Positions 6,406-13,473 of a DNA stretch of 22,879 nucleotides are shown here, piece by piece. Position 1 is the first letter of the stretch, and each line of letters begins with the position of its first letter. The stretch is taken from positions 1 through 22,879 of the IMG/VR virus record IMGVR_UViG_3300010389_000152. The stretch is one strand, 5' to 3'. The notes below the pieces were generated by a model. It was not told the DNA's origin and ran no database searches. It saw only the letters and a program-made list of their open reading frames with translations. The position numbers and the translations under genes are program-made. The DNA comes from a virus.

Positions 6406-6840
6406 ATGGCTGATCTTGGAGAAAAACTTGACGAAATTGAAGGCTTGGCTGACAAACGTCTCAGCCTTTTTGGCTTACGGTTTACTCCTACTCAGCTTGG
6501 CATGGCTGTGGCTGCCCTTGGTTCTGTACTGGGTGCTCTCTACGGCGGCTTCACGATGTACCAAAAAGTGGAAGAGCTGGCGAGCCTAGACATCGGCGGC
6601 TACCAAGCCCAGATGGAACAAACTAGCGCCAAGATTGAGACCCAAGAAAAACTGCTGACTTCTATAGAACAAAATCTGCGTGACGCCAAACAACTCACGT
6701 ACGATATTGAAAAACGTGTAAACGATAAGGTCGTTTACTTTGAGCAGAAGATGGATAAGTTCGAGGCTAAGGTCGATGAAACAAAGGCGGAGCTTGAAGA
6801 ACGCATCCAAAAGGCATTAGACAACCCACTGGCGAATTGA
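6406..6840 (+). CDS. Membrane protein with long cytoplasmic/periplasmic coiled coil
   Basis: A 144-aa protein starting at ATG 6406 (MADLGEKLDEI). One hydrophobic helix at about residues 31-52 (LGMAVAALGSVLGALYGGF) is followed by a long charged helical region, residues 58-140 (KIETQEKLLTSIEQNLRDAK and on), with coiled-coil character. No signal peptide cleavage site is apparent, so it is probably a single-pass inner-membrane protein. The architecture fits an i-spanin-like or holin-associated protein. It is upstream of another membrane protein, and a lipoprotein gene lies 1.2 kb downstream. The i-spanin reading is an inference. Other membrane-scaffold roles are equally possible. Confidence 0.6.
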   Translation: MADLGEKLDEIEGLADKRLSLFGLRFTPTQLGMAVAALGSVLGALYGGFTMYQKVEELASLDIGGYQAQMEQTSAKIETQEKLLTSIEQNLRDAKQLTYDIEKRVNDKVVYFEQKMDKFEAKVDETKAELEERIQKALDNPLAN

Positions 6841-6841
6841 C

Positions 6842-7162
6842 ATGACTGAATTTGAAAAAGCTGACATTGATGGTGACGGCGTAGTTTCCAAAGAAGAGAT
6901 GGAAATTTACCTTGAAGACAAACGCCGTCGCATGGAAGACGACGATGCTCAACGCGACGCTATTCGCAAGATGGCATGGTTTTCGTTGATAGGACTGCTA
7001 ATCTACCCAATAGGTATCGCGATTACTTCGGCTTTTGGCATGGATAAAGCTTCAACGTTGATCGCGGACATTGCGCCAACCTACTTCGCTTCGATTGCGG
7101 TTTTGGTTTCAGCGTTCTTCGGTGCTGACGCACTAAAAGGTAAAGGTAAAAAAGATGCGTAG
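6842..7162 (+). CDS. EF-hand membrane protein (two TM helices), possible holin
   Basis: A 106-aa protein, 1 nt after the previous stop. Residues 8-19 form a complete EF-hand loop: D8, D10, D12, G13, V15, S16 and E19 occupy the expected Ca2+-binding positions (DIDGDGVVSKEE). A charged helix follows, then TM helices at about 46-66 (WFSLIGLLIYPIGIAITSAF) and 78-97 (FASIAVLVSAFFGADAL). The C-terminus is a Lys-rich tail (KGKGKKDA). A single EF-hand joined to a two-TM protein suggests a Ca2+-responsive small membrane protein. Its size and placement would suit a holin or antiholin. The Ca2+ site is read directly; the lysis role is inferred. Confidence 0.7.
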   Translation: MTEFEKADIDGDGVVSKEEMEIYLEDKRRRMEDDDAQRDAIRKMAWFSLIGLLIYPIGIAITSAFGMDKASTLIADIAPTYFASIAVLVSAFFGADALKGKGKKDA

Positions 7163-7292
7163 ATATTACAAAGAAGGTGGCGCAGTTAAAGATGCTTGCT
7201 ACCACAAGGTAAAACGCCAGTACAAAGTATTTCCATCAGCGTACGCATCTGGTGCCATCGCCAAGTGCCGCAAGAAGAAGGCTGGTAAGTAA
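7155..7292 (+). CDS. 45-aa basic protein
   Basis: ATG 7155 lies inside the end of the previous gene (8-nt overlap), with AAAGGT just upstream. The TAA at 7290-7292 shares its last base with the next ATG (TAATG). The protein begins MRRYYKEGGAV, like the basic protein at 3192 (MRSYYAKGG), and contains CYHKVKRQYKVFPSAYASG followed by a Lys/Arg end. The YxVxPSAYASG pattern recurs in small proteins of marine phages, cyanobacteria and algal viruses, often beside the DUF5872-type gene that also follows here. Its function is unknown. Nucleic-acid binding is suggested by charge only. Confidence 0.75.
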   Translation: MRRYYKEGGAVKDACYHKVKRQYKVFPSAYASGAIAKCRKKKAGK

Positions 7293-7585
7293 TGGCTGTT
7301 CGCAAGACCAAAAAGGGCGCAGCGTTAAAACGCTGGTTTAAAGAAGACTGGAAGGACGTGCGTACCGGTAAGTCTTGTGGACGTAAAGAAGGTGAGAAGC
7401 GTGGCACGCCGTACTGCCGCCCCACCAAACGAGTTTCTAGCAAAACTCCAAAAACTGCATCGGAGATGTCGTCAGCGGAGAAAAAGAGCCGTATTTCCCA
7501 GAAGAAGTCACTGGGTCAACCTGCGGGCAAGCCTAAACGCGTAGCCCCTTTGAAGCGTAAAAAGACCGTGAGGAAGAAGAAATGA
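7292..7585 (+). CDS. Basic phage protein, DUF5872-like
   Basis: A 97-aa protein in a TAATG junction with the preceding gene. The N-terminal half (LKRWFKEDWKDVRTG, then KSCGRKEGEKRGTPYCRP) with two cysteines, followed by SSKTPKTASEMS, matches a pattern I know as DUF5872 from marine phages, cyanobacteria and large algal viruses (name from memory). The C-terminal 30 residues are a poly-basic tail (LKRKKTVRKKK). The function of the family is not established. The charge and tail suggest DNA or RNA binding, for example genome condensation in the virion. The ATGA overlap with the next gene implies coupled translation. Confidence 0.8.
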   Translation: MAVRKTKKGAALKRWFKEDWKDVRTGKSCGRKEGEKRGTPYCRPTKRVSSKTPKTASEMSSAEKKSRISQKKSLGQPAGKPKRVAPLKRKKTVRKKK

Positions 7586-8040
7586 TACCCGTCGAACTTA
7601 TTACCATGGCTGGCGGTGCCGCTATGGGTGGCTTGTTTAAATTCATGGATAAAGCCCAAGAGAACAAGCAAAAGCAGCAAGAAATGATGATGAAGGTGAT
7701 GGAGGCTAAGACGAAGGAAGCCGACGCCGACGAGATGCGAGCAACCAGAAGTGCTGATGCTGCCGCTGCTCGCGTTGGTAACGATCCATTCGCGAAGATG
7801 ACGCGTCGAATCTTTGTACTCTCGATGATTGGTCTCGGCGGTTGGGCAATGATGGGCGGCCTTACTGGGTTAGATATTGTCGTTCCTGTTCAGAAGGAAA
7901 CTGGATTTAACCTCTTAGGACTGATAGATACTACTGGTACAACTACTGAGTACGTGCGACTTGAAAATGCTATAGTCCACTTTGAATGGCTGAAAACGTC
8001 CATTCTCGCTGCCGGTGCGTTTTATTTAGGTAAGAGTTAA
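7582..8040 (+). CDS. Holin-like membrane protein
   Basis: A 152-aa protein with AGGA at 7571-7574 and an ATGA overlap with the upstream gene. A short hydrophobic N-terminal segment (VELITMAGGAAMGGLF) leads into an amphipathic Lys/Glu/Met helix (residues 23-63), then TM helices at about 77-95 (IFVLSMIGLGGWAMMGGL) and 136-150 (LKTSILAAGAFYLG). This three-hydrophobic-segment layout is that of the 3TM holin group of phages. A lipoprotein with o-spanin character follows in a TAATG junction, making a holin/spanin pair plausible. No endolysin gene adjoins it. The transglycosylase in this window is a virion-type protein, so the endolysin may lie elsewhere. Confidence 0.6.
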   Translation: MIPVELITMAGGAAMGGLFKFMDKAQENKQKQQEMMMKVMEAKTKEADADEMRATRSADAAAARVGNDPFAKMTRRIFVLSMIGLGGWAMMGGLTGLDIVVPVQKETGFNLLGLIDTTGTTTEYVRLENAIVHFEWLKTSILAAGAFYLGKS

Positions 8041-8201
8041 TGAAGCGAGCAAGTCTAATAGCGTTATTACTGCTAACAGCAGGATGCTCAACCCCAGAGC
8101 TGAAGGAAGGGACGCCTTTGAATAACGACGACGAATGCTCATTAAACTCAAACCCAATCTGTATTCCAATCGGGGGTCATAGTGGCACTGCTAAAGCTTG
8201 A
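8040..8201 (+). CDS. Small lipoprotein, o-spanin (Rz1-like) candidate
   Basis: A 53-aa protein in a TAATG junction with the holin-like gene, with AGG at 8028-8030. MKRASLIALLLLTAGCS is a lipoprotein signal with Cys16 as the lipidated residue, giving a mature lipoprotein of 38 residues with two further cysteines (DDECS, NPICIP). Size, lipobox and position after a holin-like gene match outer-membrane spanins, which with an inner-membrane partner fuse the membranes at lysis. The protein is less proline-rich than classical Rz1. The last 20 nt overlap the start of the tail protein gene. The lipoprotein call is solid; the spanin role is inferred. Confidence 0.7.
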   Translation: MKRASLIALLLLTAGCSTPELKEGTPLNNDDECSLNSNPICIPIGGHSGTAKA

Positions 8202-10218
8202 TTTCAAACCGGGCGTCAACAAAGAAGATACTCCGTACACCAACGAAGGTGGCTGGGTTGAATCTGACAAAATCCGCTTTCGCTCTGGTCGTCCTGAAAA
8301 AATTGGCGGCTGGCAAAAGTACTCAAACACTCAGCTAGCTGGCTTTACTCGTTCTCTACACACAGTGCGCACCTTAGACGGCACCGTTTACATGGCGGTT
8401 GGCACTAACGAAAAAGTGTACATGGAGCAAGGCGGTACTTTTTATGACGTCACCCCCGTTCGCGAAACCCAAGCTTTATCTAACCCTTTTGACACATCAG
8501 CAGGGTCAGCGGTTATCACCGTTAACGACACGGCTCACGGCGCGGACGACGGCGCGTATGTGACTATTTCTGGAGCTGCCATTACTGACGGCATCCCTGC
8601 GGCTGAGCTTAACGCTGAACACCAAATTACGTATATTGACGCTGACTCGTACTCAATCACCGTTACAACTCTGGCTACGGCTGGCGTTACAGGTGGTGGC
8701 GGCGCCTCAGTTTCAGCTGAATACCAGATAAATATCGGTGTCGCTGGAGCGACTCCACAGTACGGCTGGGGCGCGGGCTTATGGAACCGAGCGCGTCAGA
8801 CTATTTCTGGTGGTTCTGGTTGGAACAGACCGGCGCTAACAGCGGGCTCTCCTATAGCTCCAAGAGTTTGGAACTTCACTAACTGGGGTGAAGACGTCAT
8901 TATGAATTTTGCAGGTAGTGCTGTTTATACTTGGGATGCAAGTAGCCCATTTAATCGCGCTACTCTGATCACGCAAGCGCCGCATAAGGTTAACCACGTG
9001 CTTGTCACTAGCGACCGCCACTTAGTTTGTTTTGGTTGTAACGTTCCGGGTTCCGCTAACTCAGCAACAGCTTTAGATTCCTTAAGTATTCGTTGGTCTA
9101 ACCAAGAGGACTACACCGAGTGGGACGTAAAAGCCACCAACACAGCTGGCGATAAGCTAATTACTAACGGTACTGAAATTAAAGCGGTTGCTTCTACTGA
9201 GAACCAAGTAATTATTTGGACTGACGATTCAGTTGAGTCGATGCAGTTTGTTGGGCCTCCATACACATTCGCATTCGCAAAAATAGGCACCGGTGCCGGT
9301 ATTGTTTCGGCTAAATCGTGGGCTGCGTACGACAATGTCGTCTACTGGATGGGCGAGAACGGATTCTATGTGTATCAAGGTGGAACCAACGTGCTCCCAT
9401 GCACCGTTCAAAGGTACGTGTTTGACGGGATAGACACAGCTAACGAAGATAAAGTGTTTGCGGTTCTTAATAGAGAAAACCACGAAGTTACGTGGTTCTA
9501 CCCCGCTACTTCTGTAGACGCCAGACATTTAAATGGCGCAATTGACGCTACCGCAACTACGATATACCTAGATACGACAGCGGCGCTACCAAGCTCCGGA
9601 ACAATATCGATAGGCACTGAGTACATAGACTACACCGGTAAGACCGACTATTCGCTAACTGGAGTTACCCGAGGAGCCCGAGGCACAACAGCAGGTTCGC
9701 ACGCAGATGCGGCGGACGTAACGGATGCTGATGGCAACTGGAACGACGAGCCGTATCACTATGTGACGTACCACGTTATAGATAAACTGTGGTGGCTAGG
9801 TAAGTTGGAGCGTTCCGCGATGATTGATCGAGGGGTGCTTGCGTATCCAGTAGCAGCTGGAACGGATGGCTACTTGTACGAACACGAGATAGGTAACGAC
9901 GCGGATGGTGGTCCGATGGTGGCGTTTATTCAGTCAGGTGACTTTGATATTGGTGAGGGCGACAGCCTGATGCACATACATCGGGTTATCCCTGATTTTA
10001 CAATCACTGGTAGTGTTGATTTGAGCATGCAGACTAAAAAGTACCCTGCTAGCTCAGAAGTTAAAGAAACTATCGGCAACATCACGCCAACAACCGAGAA
10101 AGTAAATGTGCGCATACGCGCTAGAAATATGGCGTTGCGTATTGAAAGTGACGGCGTTGGTGATTATTGGAAGTACGGTTCAACCCGAATCGATCAGCGT
10201 ACAGACGGGAGAAGATAA
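8182..10218 (+). CDS. Tail/virion protein, podoviral stabilisation-protein-like
   Basis: A 678-aa protein with GTG start at 8182 and GGGGGT at 8171-8176. The opening LKLDFKPGVNKEDTPYTNEGG followed by SDKIRFRSGRPEKIGGWQK is a signature I know from podoviral tail stabilisation/hub proteins (P22 gp10-like group). Beta-propeller-like repeats follow. Residues about 92-180 form a Ser/Thr/Gly-rich insert (AVITVNDTAHGADDGAYVTI). Residues about 450-515 form a second insert (TIYLDTTAALPSSG, EYIDYTG, LTGVTRGARGTTAGSHADAA), a module found in many phage tail proteins. VYWMGENGFYVYQGG (about 385-400) belongs to the core. It opens the structural gene run and overlaps the lipoprotein gene by 20 nt. Confidence 0.75.
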   Translation: MALLKLDFKPGVNKEDTPYTNEGGWVESDKIRFRSGRPEKIGGWQKYSNTQLAGFTRSLHTVRTLDGTVYMAVGTNEKVYMEQGGTFYDVTPVRETQALSNPFDTSAGSAVITVNDTAHGADDGAYVTISGAAITDGIPAAELNAEHQITYIDADSYSITVTTLATAGVTGGGGASVSAEYQINIGVAGATPQYGWGAGLWNRARQTISGGSGWNRPALTAGSPIAPRVWNFTNWGEDVIMNFAGSAVYTWDASSPFNRATLITQAPHKVNHVLVTSDRHLVCFGCNVPGSANSATALDSLSIRWSNQEDYTEWDVKATNTAGDKLITNGTEIKAVASTENQVIIWTDDSVESMQFVGPPYTFAFAKIGTGAGIVSAKSWAAYDNVVYWMGENGFYVYQGGTNVLPCTVQRYVFDGIDTANEDKVFAVLNRENHEVTWFYPATSVDARHLNGAIDATATTIYLDTTAALPSSGTISIGTEYIDYTGKTDYSLTGVTRGARGTTAGSHADAADVTDADGNWNDEPYHYVTYHVIDKLWWLGKLERSAMIDRGVLAYPVAAGTDGYLYEHEIGNDADGGPMVAFIQSGDFDIGEGDSLMHIHRVIPDFTITGSVDLSMQTKKYPASSEVKETIGNITPTTEKVNVRIRARNMALRIESDGVGDYWKYGSTRIDQRTDGRR

Positions 10219-10658
10219 TGGCAGGTGGTGGACTGGGTAACGTAGACCCAAGACAACAACGTAATTCGAGCGTGGCTAGCCCTTTTGGCGGGTCGATAAG
10301 TAGACCGATGACGCAAGATATAATGTCGCCGTCGTCGTTCCCCCCTCCTGAGTCAACGACGGTAATGCCTCCTATGTATGGTCGCCCAATGCAGCAGCCT
10401 TATGGTTTCCCCATGCAGCAGCCGTATGGTCAACCTCAGCCTCAGCCGTATCAGGTTTTTCCGGGGCCAATGCAAAGCCCTCTAGGTAGAATGCCGCAGC
10501 CTGTCATGCCGCACTCTCACGGCGAAAGCGGCGAGGTAGTTCAAAACGCTCAGCAAGCTCGAAACCTGTCAGACACAGCACAATCAGCGCCTCAAGCCGA
10601 TATAGACAAAGCTATCGGAATGAATGAGGCACTGAGAGCAAGTAATTTCTTTAGTTGA
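10218..10658 (+). CDS. Pro/Gln/Met-rich low-complexity phage protein
   Basis: A 146-aa protein starting at ATG 10218 in a TAATG junction, after GGGAGAAG. Residues 35-105 are dominated by Pro, Gln, Met, Tyr and Gly, with the unit PMQQPYG twice in tandem and related PQPYQ/PQPV units. The last 45 residues are a more ordinary helical sequence (VVQNAQQARNLSDTAQSA). It should be largely disordered. Proteins like this between tail genes may act as linkers or as short unfolded ejected proteins. I do not recognise a family, and the function is unknown. Confidence 0.65.
   Translation: MAGGGLGNVDPRQQRNSSVASPFGGSISRPMTQDIMSPSSFPPPESTTVMPPMYGRPMQQPYGFPMQQPYGQPQPQPYQVFPGPMQSPLGRMPQPVMPHSHGESGEVVQNAQQARNLSDTAQSAPQADIDKAIGMNEALRASNFFS
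10386..10464 (+). repeat. Imperfect tandem repeat coding PMQQPYG-type units
   Basis: Two near-identical units of about 22-23 nt (10386-10408 and 10409-10430, each containing ATGCAGCAGCC) are followed by shorter CAGCC-rich derivatives ending near 10464. They encode the Pro/Gln/Tyr repeats of the enclosing protein and could vary in copy number through slippage. Confidence 0.6.
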
Positions 10659-10664
10659 GTTTTA

Positions 10665-11339
10665 ATGTCAAAGATAACCAACATCCGCCTGCCATCTACC
10701 GGCTTTGCTGCTGAAGTAGACCCGATTGCGTTCAACCAGACGCTTGAAGCGGTGACGCAGATTGTTCGTCAGCTAAACAGCACTTACACGCCGCAAGCTA
10801 CTGAGGACAACCAGTCTGAGTTGGATTGGTTTAGCGGGACTACAGGTCCTGTTTCTCGTTCTACACTTGAAGACCGAGGCACGTTTGCGTTTGGCGCTTT
10901 TGTTGATTACACAGACCAAACCCATACCTCAGTTGATACAGCCAAAGCGATTACGTGGAACACAACCGCATACTCAAAACACATCCAGATTGGCGCTACG
11001 ACTAGCCACATTGAGTTTGCAAAAGCGGGCAAATACCGCGTCGAGTTCACAGCGCAGCTGAGCTCTGAGTCTGCAAACGCTAAAACTTTCTGGTTCTGGC
11101 CTAGAATCAACGGCACAGACGTCACCGGCTCGACTATGCGAATTACAGTGCATGACAACGACGAGGCTAAAACTGTTGCCCGTACAGGCATGTTTCAGGT
11201 GAATGCCGGAGATTATTTAGAAGCCATGTGGGCGGTGGACAGTCTAGATACGTCGCTTCAAACGTATGCAGCTGAGACTTTTTGCCCTGCCGTGCCATCC
11301 GTAACCTTAACTATTACGAGCGTGACCAGTGAGCAATAA
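10665..11339 (+). CDS. Virion structural protein with C1q/TNF-like jelly-roll
   Basis: A 224-aa protein. The first 50 residues are a helical N-terminus (FNQTLEAVTQIVRQLNSTY) that could attach to the virion. From about residue 75 the pattern FGAFVDYTDQT, ITWNTTAYSKHI, IEFAKAGKYRVEFTAQL, WFWPRINGTDVTGS and VNAGDYLEAMWAVD is the strand order of trimeric C1q/TNF-like jelly-roll domains, common in phage fibres and decoration proteins. These domains often bind receptors or carbohydrates. The protein would be a short head or tail fibre/decoration protein. The fold is suggested by pattern only. The gene sits between two other small structural candidates. Confidence 0.65.
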   Translation: MSKITNIRLPSTGFAAEVDPIAFNQTLEAVTQIVRQLNSTYTPQATEDNQSELDWFSGTTGPVSRSTLEDRGTFAFGAFVDYTDQTHTSVDTAKAITWNTTAYSKHIQIGATTSHIEFAKAGKYRVEFTAQLSSESANAKTFWFWPRINGTDVTGSTMRITVHDNDEAKTVARTGMFQVNAGDYLEAMWAVDSLDTSLQTYAAETFCPAVPSVTLTITSVTSEQ

Positions 11340-11658
11340 GTATTTTCGCGACCATTTGATACCGGCGGCATCTACTGAAACCGACCTTTATACGGTACCA
11401 GACGCTAACACTTCAATCTTGCGCTCGCTTCGCGTGACCAACGGAAACTCGTCAGATGCAGACATTACTGTTTCTCAGTACGACGACGGGGGCACCGAGG
11501 TATTTTTGCTGAAAGCGTACCCACTATCCCCGAACGGCACGATTGACGTGTTTAACGGAGTACCATGCGTACTGGAAGCGGGCGATAAAATCACTGTAGA
11601 ATCAAGCCAATCGACGGTACACTTCTACCTAAGCTACTTAGAACACGACCGGAACTAA
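11329..11658 (+). CDS. Small beta-sandwich phage protein, probable structural
   Basis: A 109-aa protein with GTG start, overlapping the preceding stop by 11 nt. The sequence is all-beta in character: TDLYTVPDANTSILRSLRVTN, then DITVSQYDD, EVFLLKAYPL, GDKITVESS and VHFYLSYLE. Its pattern (xTDLYTVPxxxT-xLxSLxVTNxS) recurs in small phage virion proteins and resembles a fibre-end or decoration fold. No enzyme motif is present. It could be a minor capsid or tail protein partnering the jelly-roll protein upstream, with which it seems translationally coupled. Confidence 0.65.
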   Translation: MSNKYFRDHLIPAASTETDLYTVPDANTSILRSLRVTNGNSSDADITVSQYDDGGTEVFLLKAYPLSPNGTIDVFNGVPCVLEAGDKITVESSQSTVHFYLSYLEHDRN

Positions 11659-11662
11659 GGTT

Positions 11663-13066
11663 ATGAACAATCCAGCACAGTATGGTCGCAACGGCGACAA
11701 CACAATGGTCCACATGAGCAACGGTGAAGTTGCCGGACTCGAAGCTCTAGCTCGTGCAAATGGCACGAATCTGACCACAAACCCTGTGACTGGATACCCA
11801 GAAGCATTTAACTTGGTGCCGACCCTAGCAGGTATTGCAGGTGGCATGATCGCTGGTCCTTGGGGCGCAGCACTGGGTTCAGGAGCTGCTACAACAGCTC
11901 AGACTGGCTCACTAGAACAAGGTCTAGCGGCAGCGGCTATGTCAGGCGCAGGCTCGGCAATCGGTGGAAATCTAGCCGCTGAAGCAGGTACTCAAGCTGC
12001 GACAGACGCAGCTGGCGCTGCAATAACTCCAAGCGACACCTTAGTTTCAGCAGCAACCCCAACGGGCGGCGCTCCAGTGTTCGGAACTATGCCAACCCCC
12101 ACTCCAACCCCTTCTACATTCGGTGGCGCTGCAATGACCGGAGCACCTGCAACTTCTGCGGGCACTCTTGGTAACACTGTTACAGGCTCTGGAATAACTA
12201 ACACAACCGCCGGATACAGCCCGATGGAAGCTAACTTGTATCCTGAGCTAGCGCCATCAACTATGGACACTATGACCGCAGGCGTTAGTGATTTCGCTAC
12301 TAAAGCTGGCGACACCATGGCAGGTGCTAAAAACGTATTCAGTGACACCGACAAAACCACTGCGTTCCTGAAAGCTAACCAAGGAAACATCATGCTTGGT
12401 GGCGCTGGTATGGCAGGTCAAGCGGCTTTGGAAGACGCCGAGGCTAAGAAGACCGCTGAGCAGAAGATGGAAGCTGATAAGTTTGGCGAAGCTCAACGCT
12501 CATGGCAGCAAATCGCTAGCACATACGGCAAATACGGTAAGGCTCCAACAGCTGGTATGCGAGACTACGCTAGTAGATATGGCGTTAATTTCAGAGAAGG
12601 TCGTCAGGTTAAATCTCCTGAGCAGCAAGCGTACGAAGACCAAGTTATGGAGCGTTATCGCTCACAGGTCGCTGAAGAACCTGCGTACACCCGTATTCCT
12701 GTTGAGATTCTCGACTACTTCGGCGTTAAAGACCCGTACCGCTTACGCCGTGCGATGGACGCTAATAAAGAAGAAGCGCCAGTAGACAAACGCGCAGCTG
12801 GCGGATACCTAGAGGGAGGCATTGCTTCTTTAAAGGGTGACGGCATGAGTGACTCCGTGCCAGCTAAAATTGATGGGTCACAACCAGCAGCTCTAAGCAC
12901 CGGTGAGTATGTAATCCCTGCTGATGTGGTCAGCCACTTGGGTAACGGCTCATCTGACGACGGCGCTGTACGATTAGACGAGATGCTAGACCGAGTTCGT
13001 ATGGCTCGCACTGGCACCGAAGACCAAGCTCCTCAGATCGAAGCAGATAAATACCTACCAGCATGA
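11663..13066 (+). CDS. Gly/Ala-rich internal virion (ejection) protein candidate
   Basis: A 467-aa protein. The N-terminus contains VHMSNGEVAGLEALARANG and then a Gly/Ala-rich hydrophobic stretch (LAGIAGGMIAGPWGAALGSG, about residues 52-75) that could insert in a membrane. Residues 100-230 are Ala/Thr/Pro-rich and probably flexible. A helical part follows (EDAEAKKTAEQKMEADKFG). The last 90 residues carry a conserved-looking module (KGDGMSDSVPAKIDG, GEYVIPADVVSHLGNGSSD) found in phage proteins encoded beside ejection proteins. The role proposed is a virion protein delivered with the genome. It overlaps the next gene by ATGA. Confidence 0.65.
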   Translation: MNNPAQYGRNGDNTMVHMSNGEVAGLEALARANGTNLTTNPVTGYPEAFNLVPTLAGIAGGMIAGPWGAALGSGAATTAQTGSLEQGLAAAAMSGAGSAIGGNLAAEAGTQAATDAAGAAITPSDTLVSAATPTGGAPVFGTMPTPTPTPSTFGGAAMTGAPATSAGTLGNTVTGSGITNTTAGYSPMEANLYPELAPSTMDTMTAGVSDFATKAGDTMAGAKNVFSDTDKTTAFLKANQGNIMLGGAGMAGQAALEDAEAKKTAEQKMEADKFGEAQRSWQQIASTYGKYGKAPTAGMRDYASRYGVNFREGRQVKSPEQQAYEDQVMERYRSQVAEEPAYTRIPVEILDYFGVKDPYRLRRAMDANKEEAPVDKRAAGGYLEGGIASLKGDGMSDSVPAKIDGSQPAALSTGEYVIPADVVSHLGNGSSDDGAVRLDEMLDRVRMARTGTEDQAPQIEADKYLPA

Positions 13067-13473
13067 TTGTGCAGCCTGTACTGAAAGAGAACGTCAGCCA
13101 AGTCTGGAGTTCTGTTGAGAAGTTCATAACAAAAGCGTTAGAATTCTCAAAAGGTGACTACAACGCAGAACATGCTAAAGTGTACCTAGCCAACGGCACA
13201 TGGAATCTATTCGTGGCTGTTGACGAATCTGGCGATATTAAAGGCGCTTGCACAGTAAACTTTGAAAACAGACCGAACGATAGAGTCGCGTTTGTAACTG
13301 CTATGGGTGGTCGCCTAATAAGCGACTCTGACACAATCAACAACTTTAAACAGTTGCTGAAACACTACGGCGCTACCAGATTAGAAGGCGCTGCACGAGA
13401 GTCAACCAAGCGGTTATACGAATCTAAGTACGGTATGGCAGAAAAATACTCTATTGTGGAGACAGCCTTATGA
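13063..13473 (+). CDS. Small GNAT-like phage protein
   Basis: A 136-aa protein, coupled on both sides by ATGA overlaps (13063 and 13470). The order of elements, a helical start, VYLANGTWNLFVAVDE, DIKGACTVNFENRP, VAFVTAMGGRL, then a helix and GATRLEGAARESTKRLYESKYG, resembles a shortened GNAT acetyltransferase-type fold. Small proteins with this pattern are regularly encoded between ejection-protein genes of podoviruses. The acetyl-CoA-binding loop (R/QxxGxG/A) is not evident, so activity is doubtful. It may be a structural derivative. The family idea rests on pattern memory. Confidence 0.6.
   Translation: MIVQPVLKENVSQVWSSVEKFITKALEFSKGDYNAEHAKVYLANGTWNLFVAVDESGDIKGACTVNFENRPNDRVAFVTAMGGRLISDSDTINNFKQLLKHYGATRLEGAARESTKRLYESKYGMAEKYSIVETAL

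Noticed and set aside
12396-12785. 129-codon alternative + frame inside the 467-aa protein gene
   Set aside because: Arg/Leu/Thr-rich shadow without a ribosome binding site. The host frame keeps normal codon use, unlike at 19331-19552.
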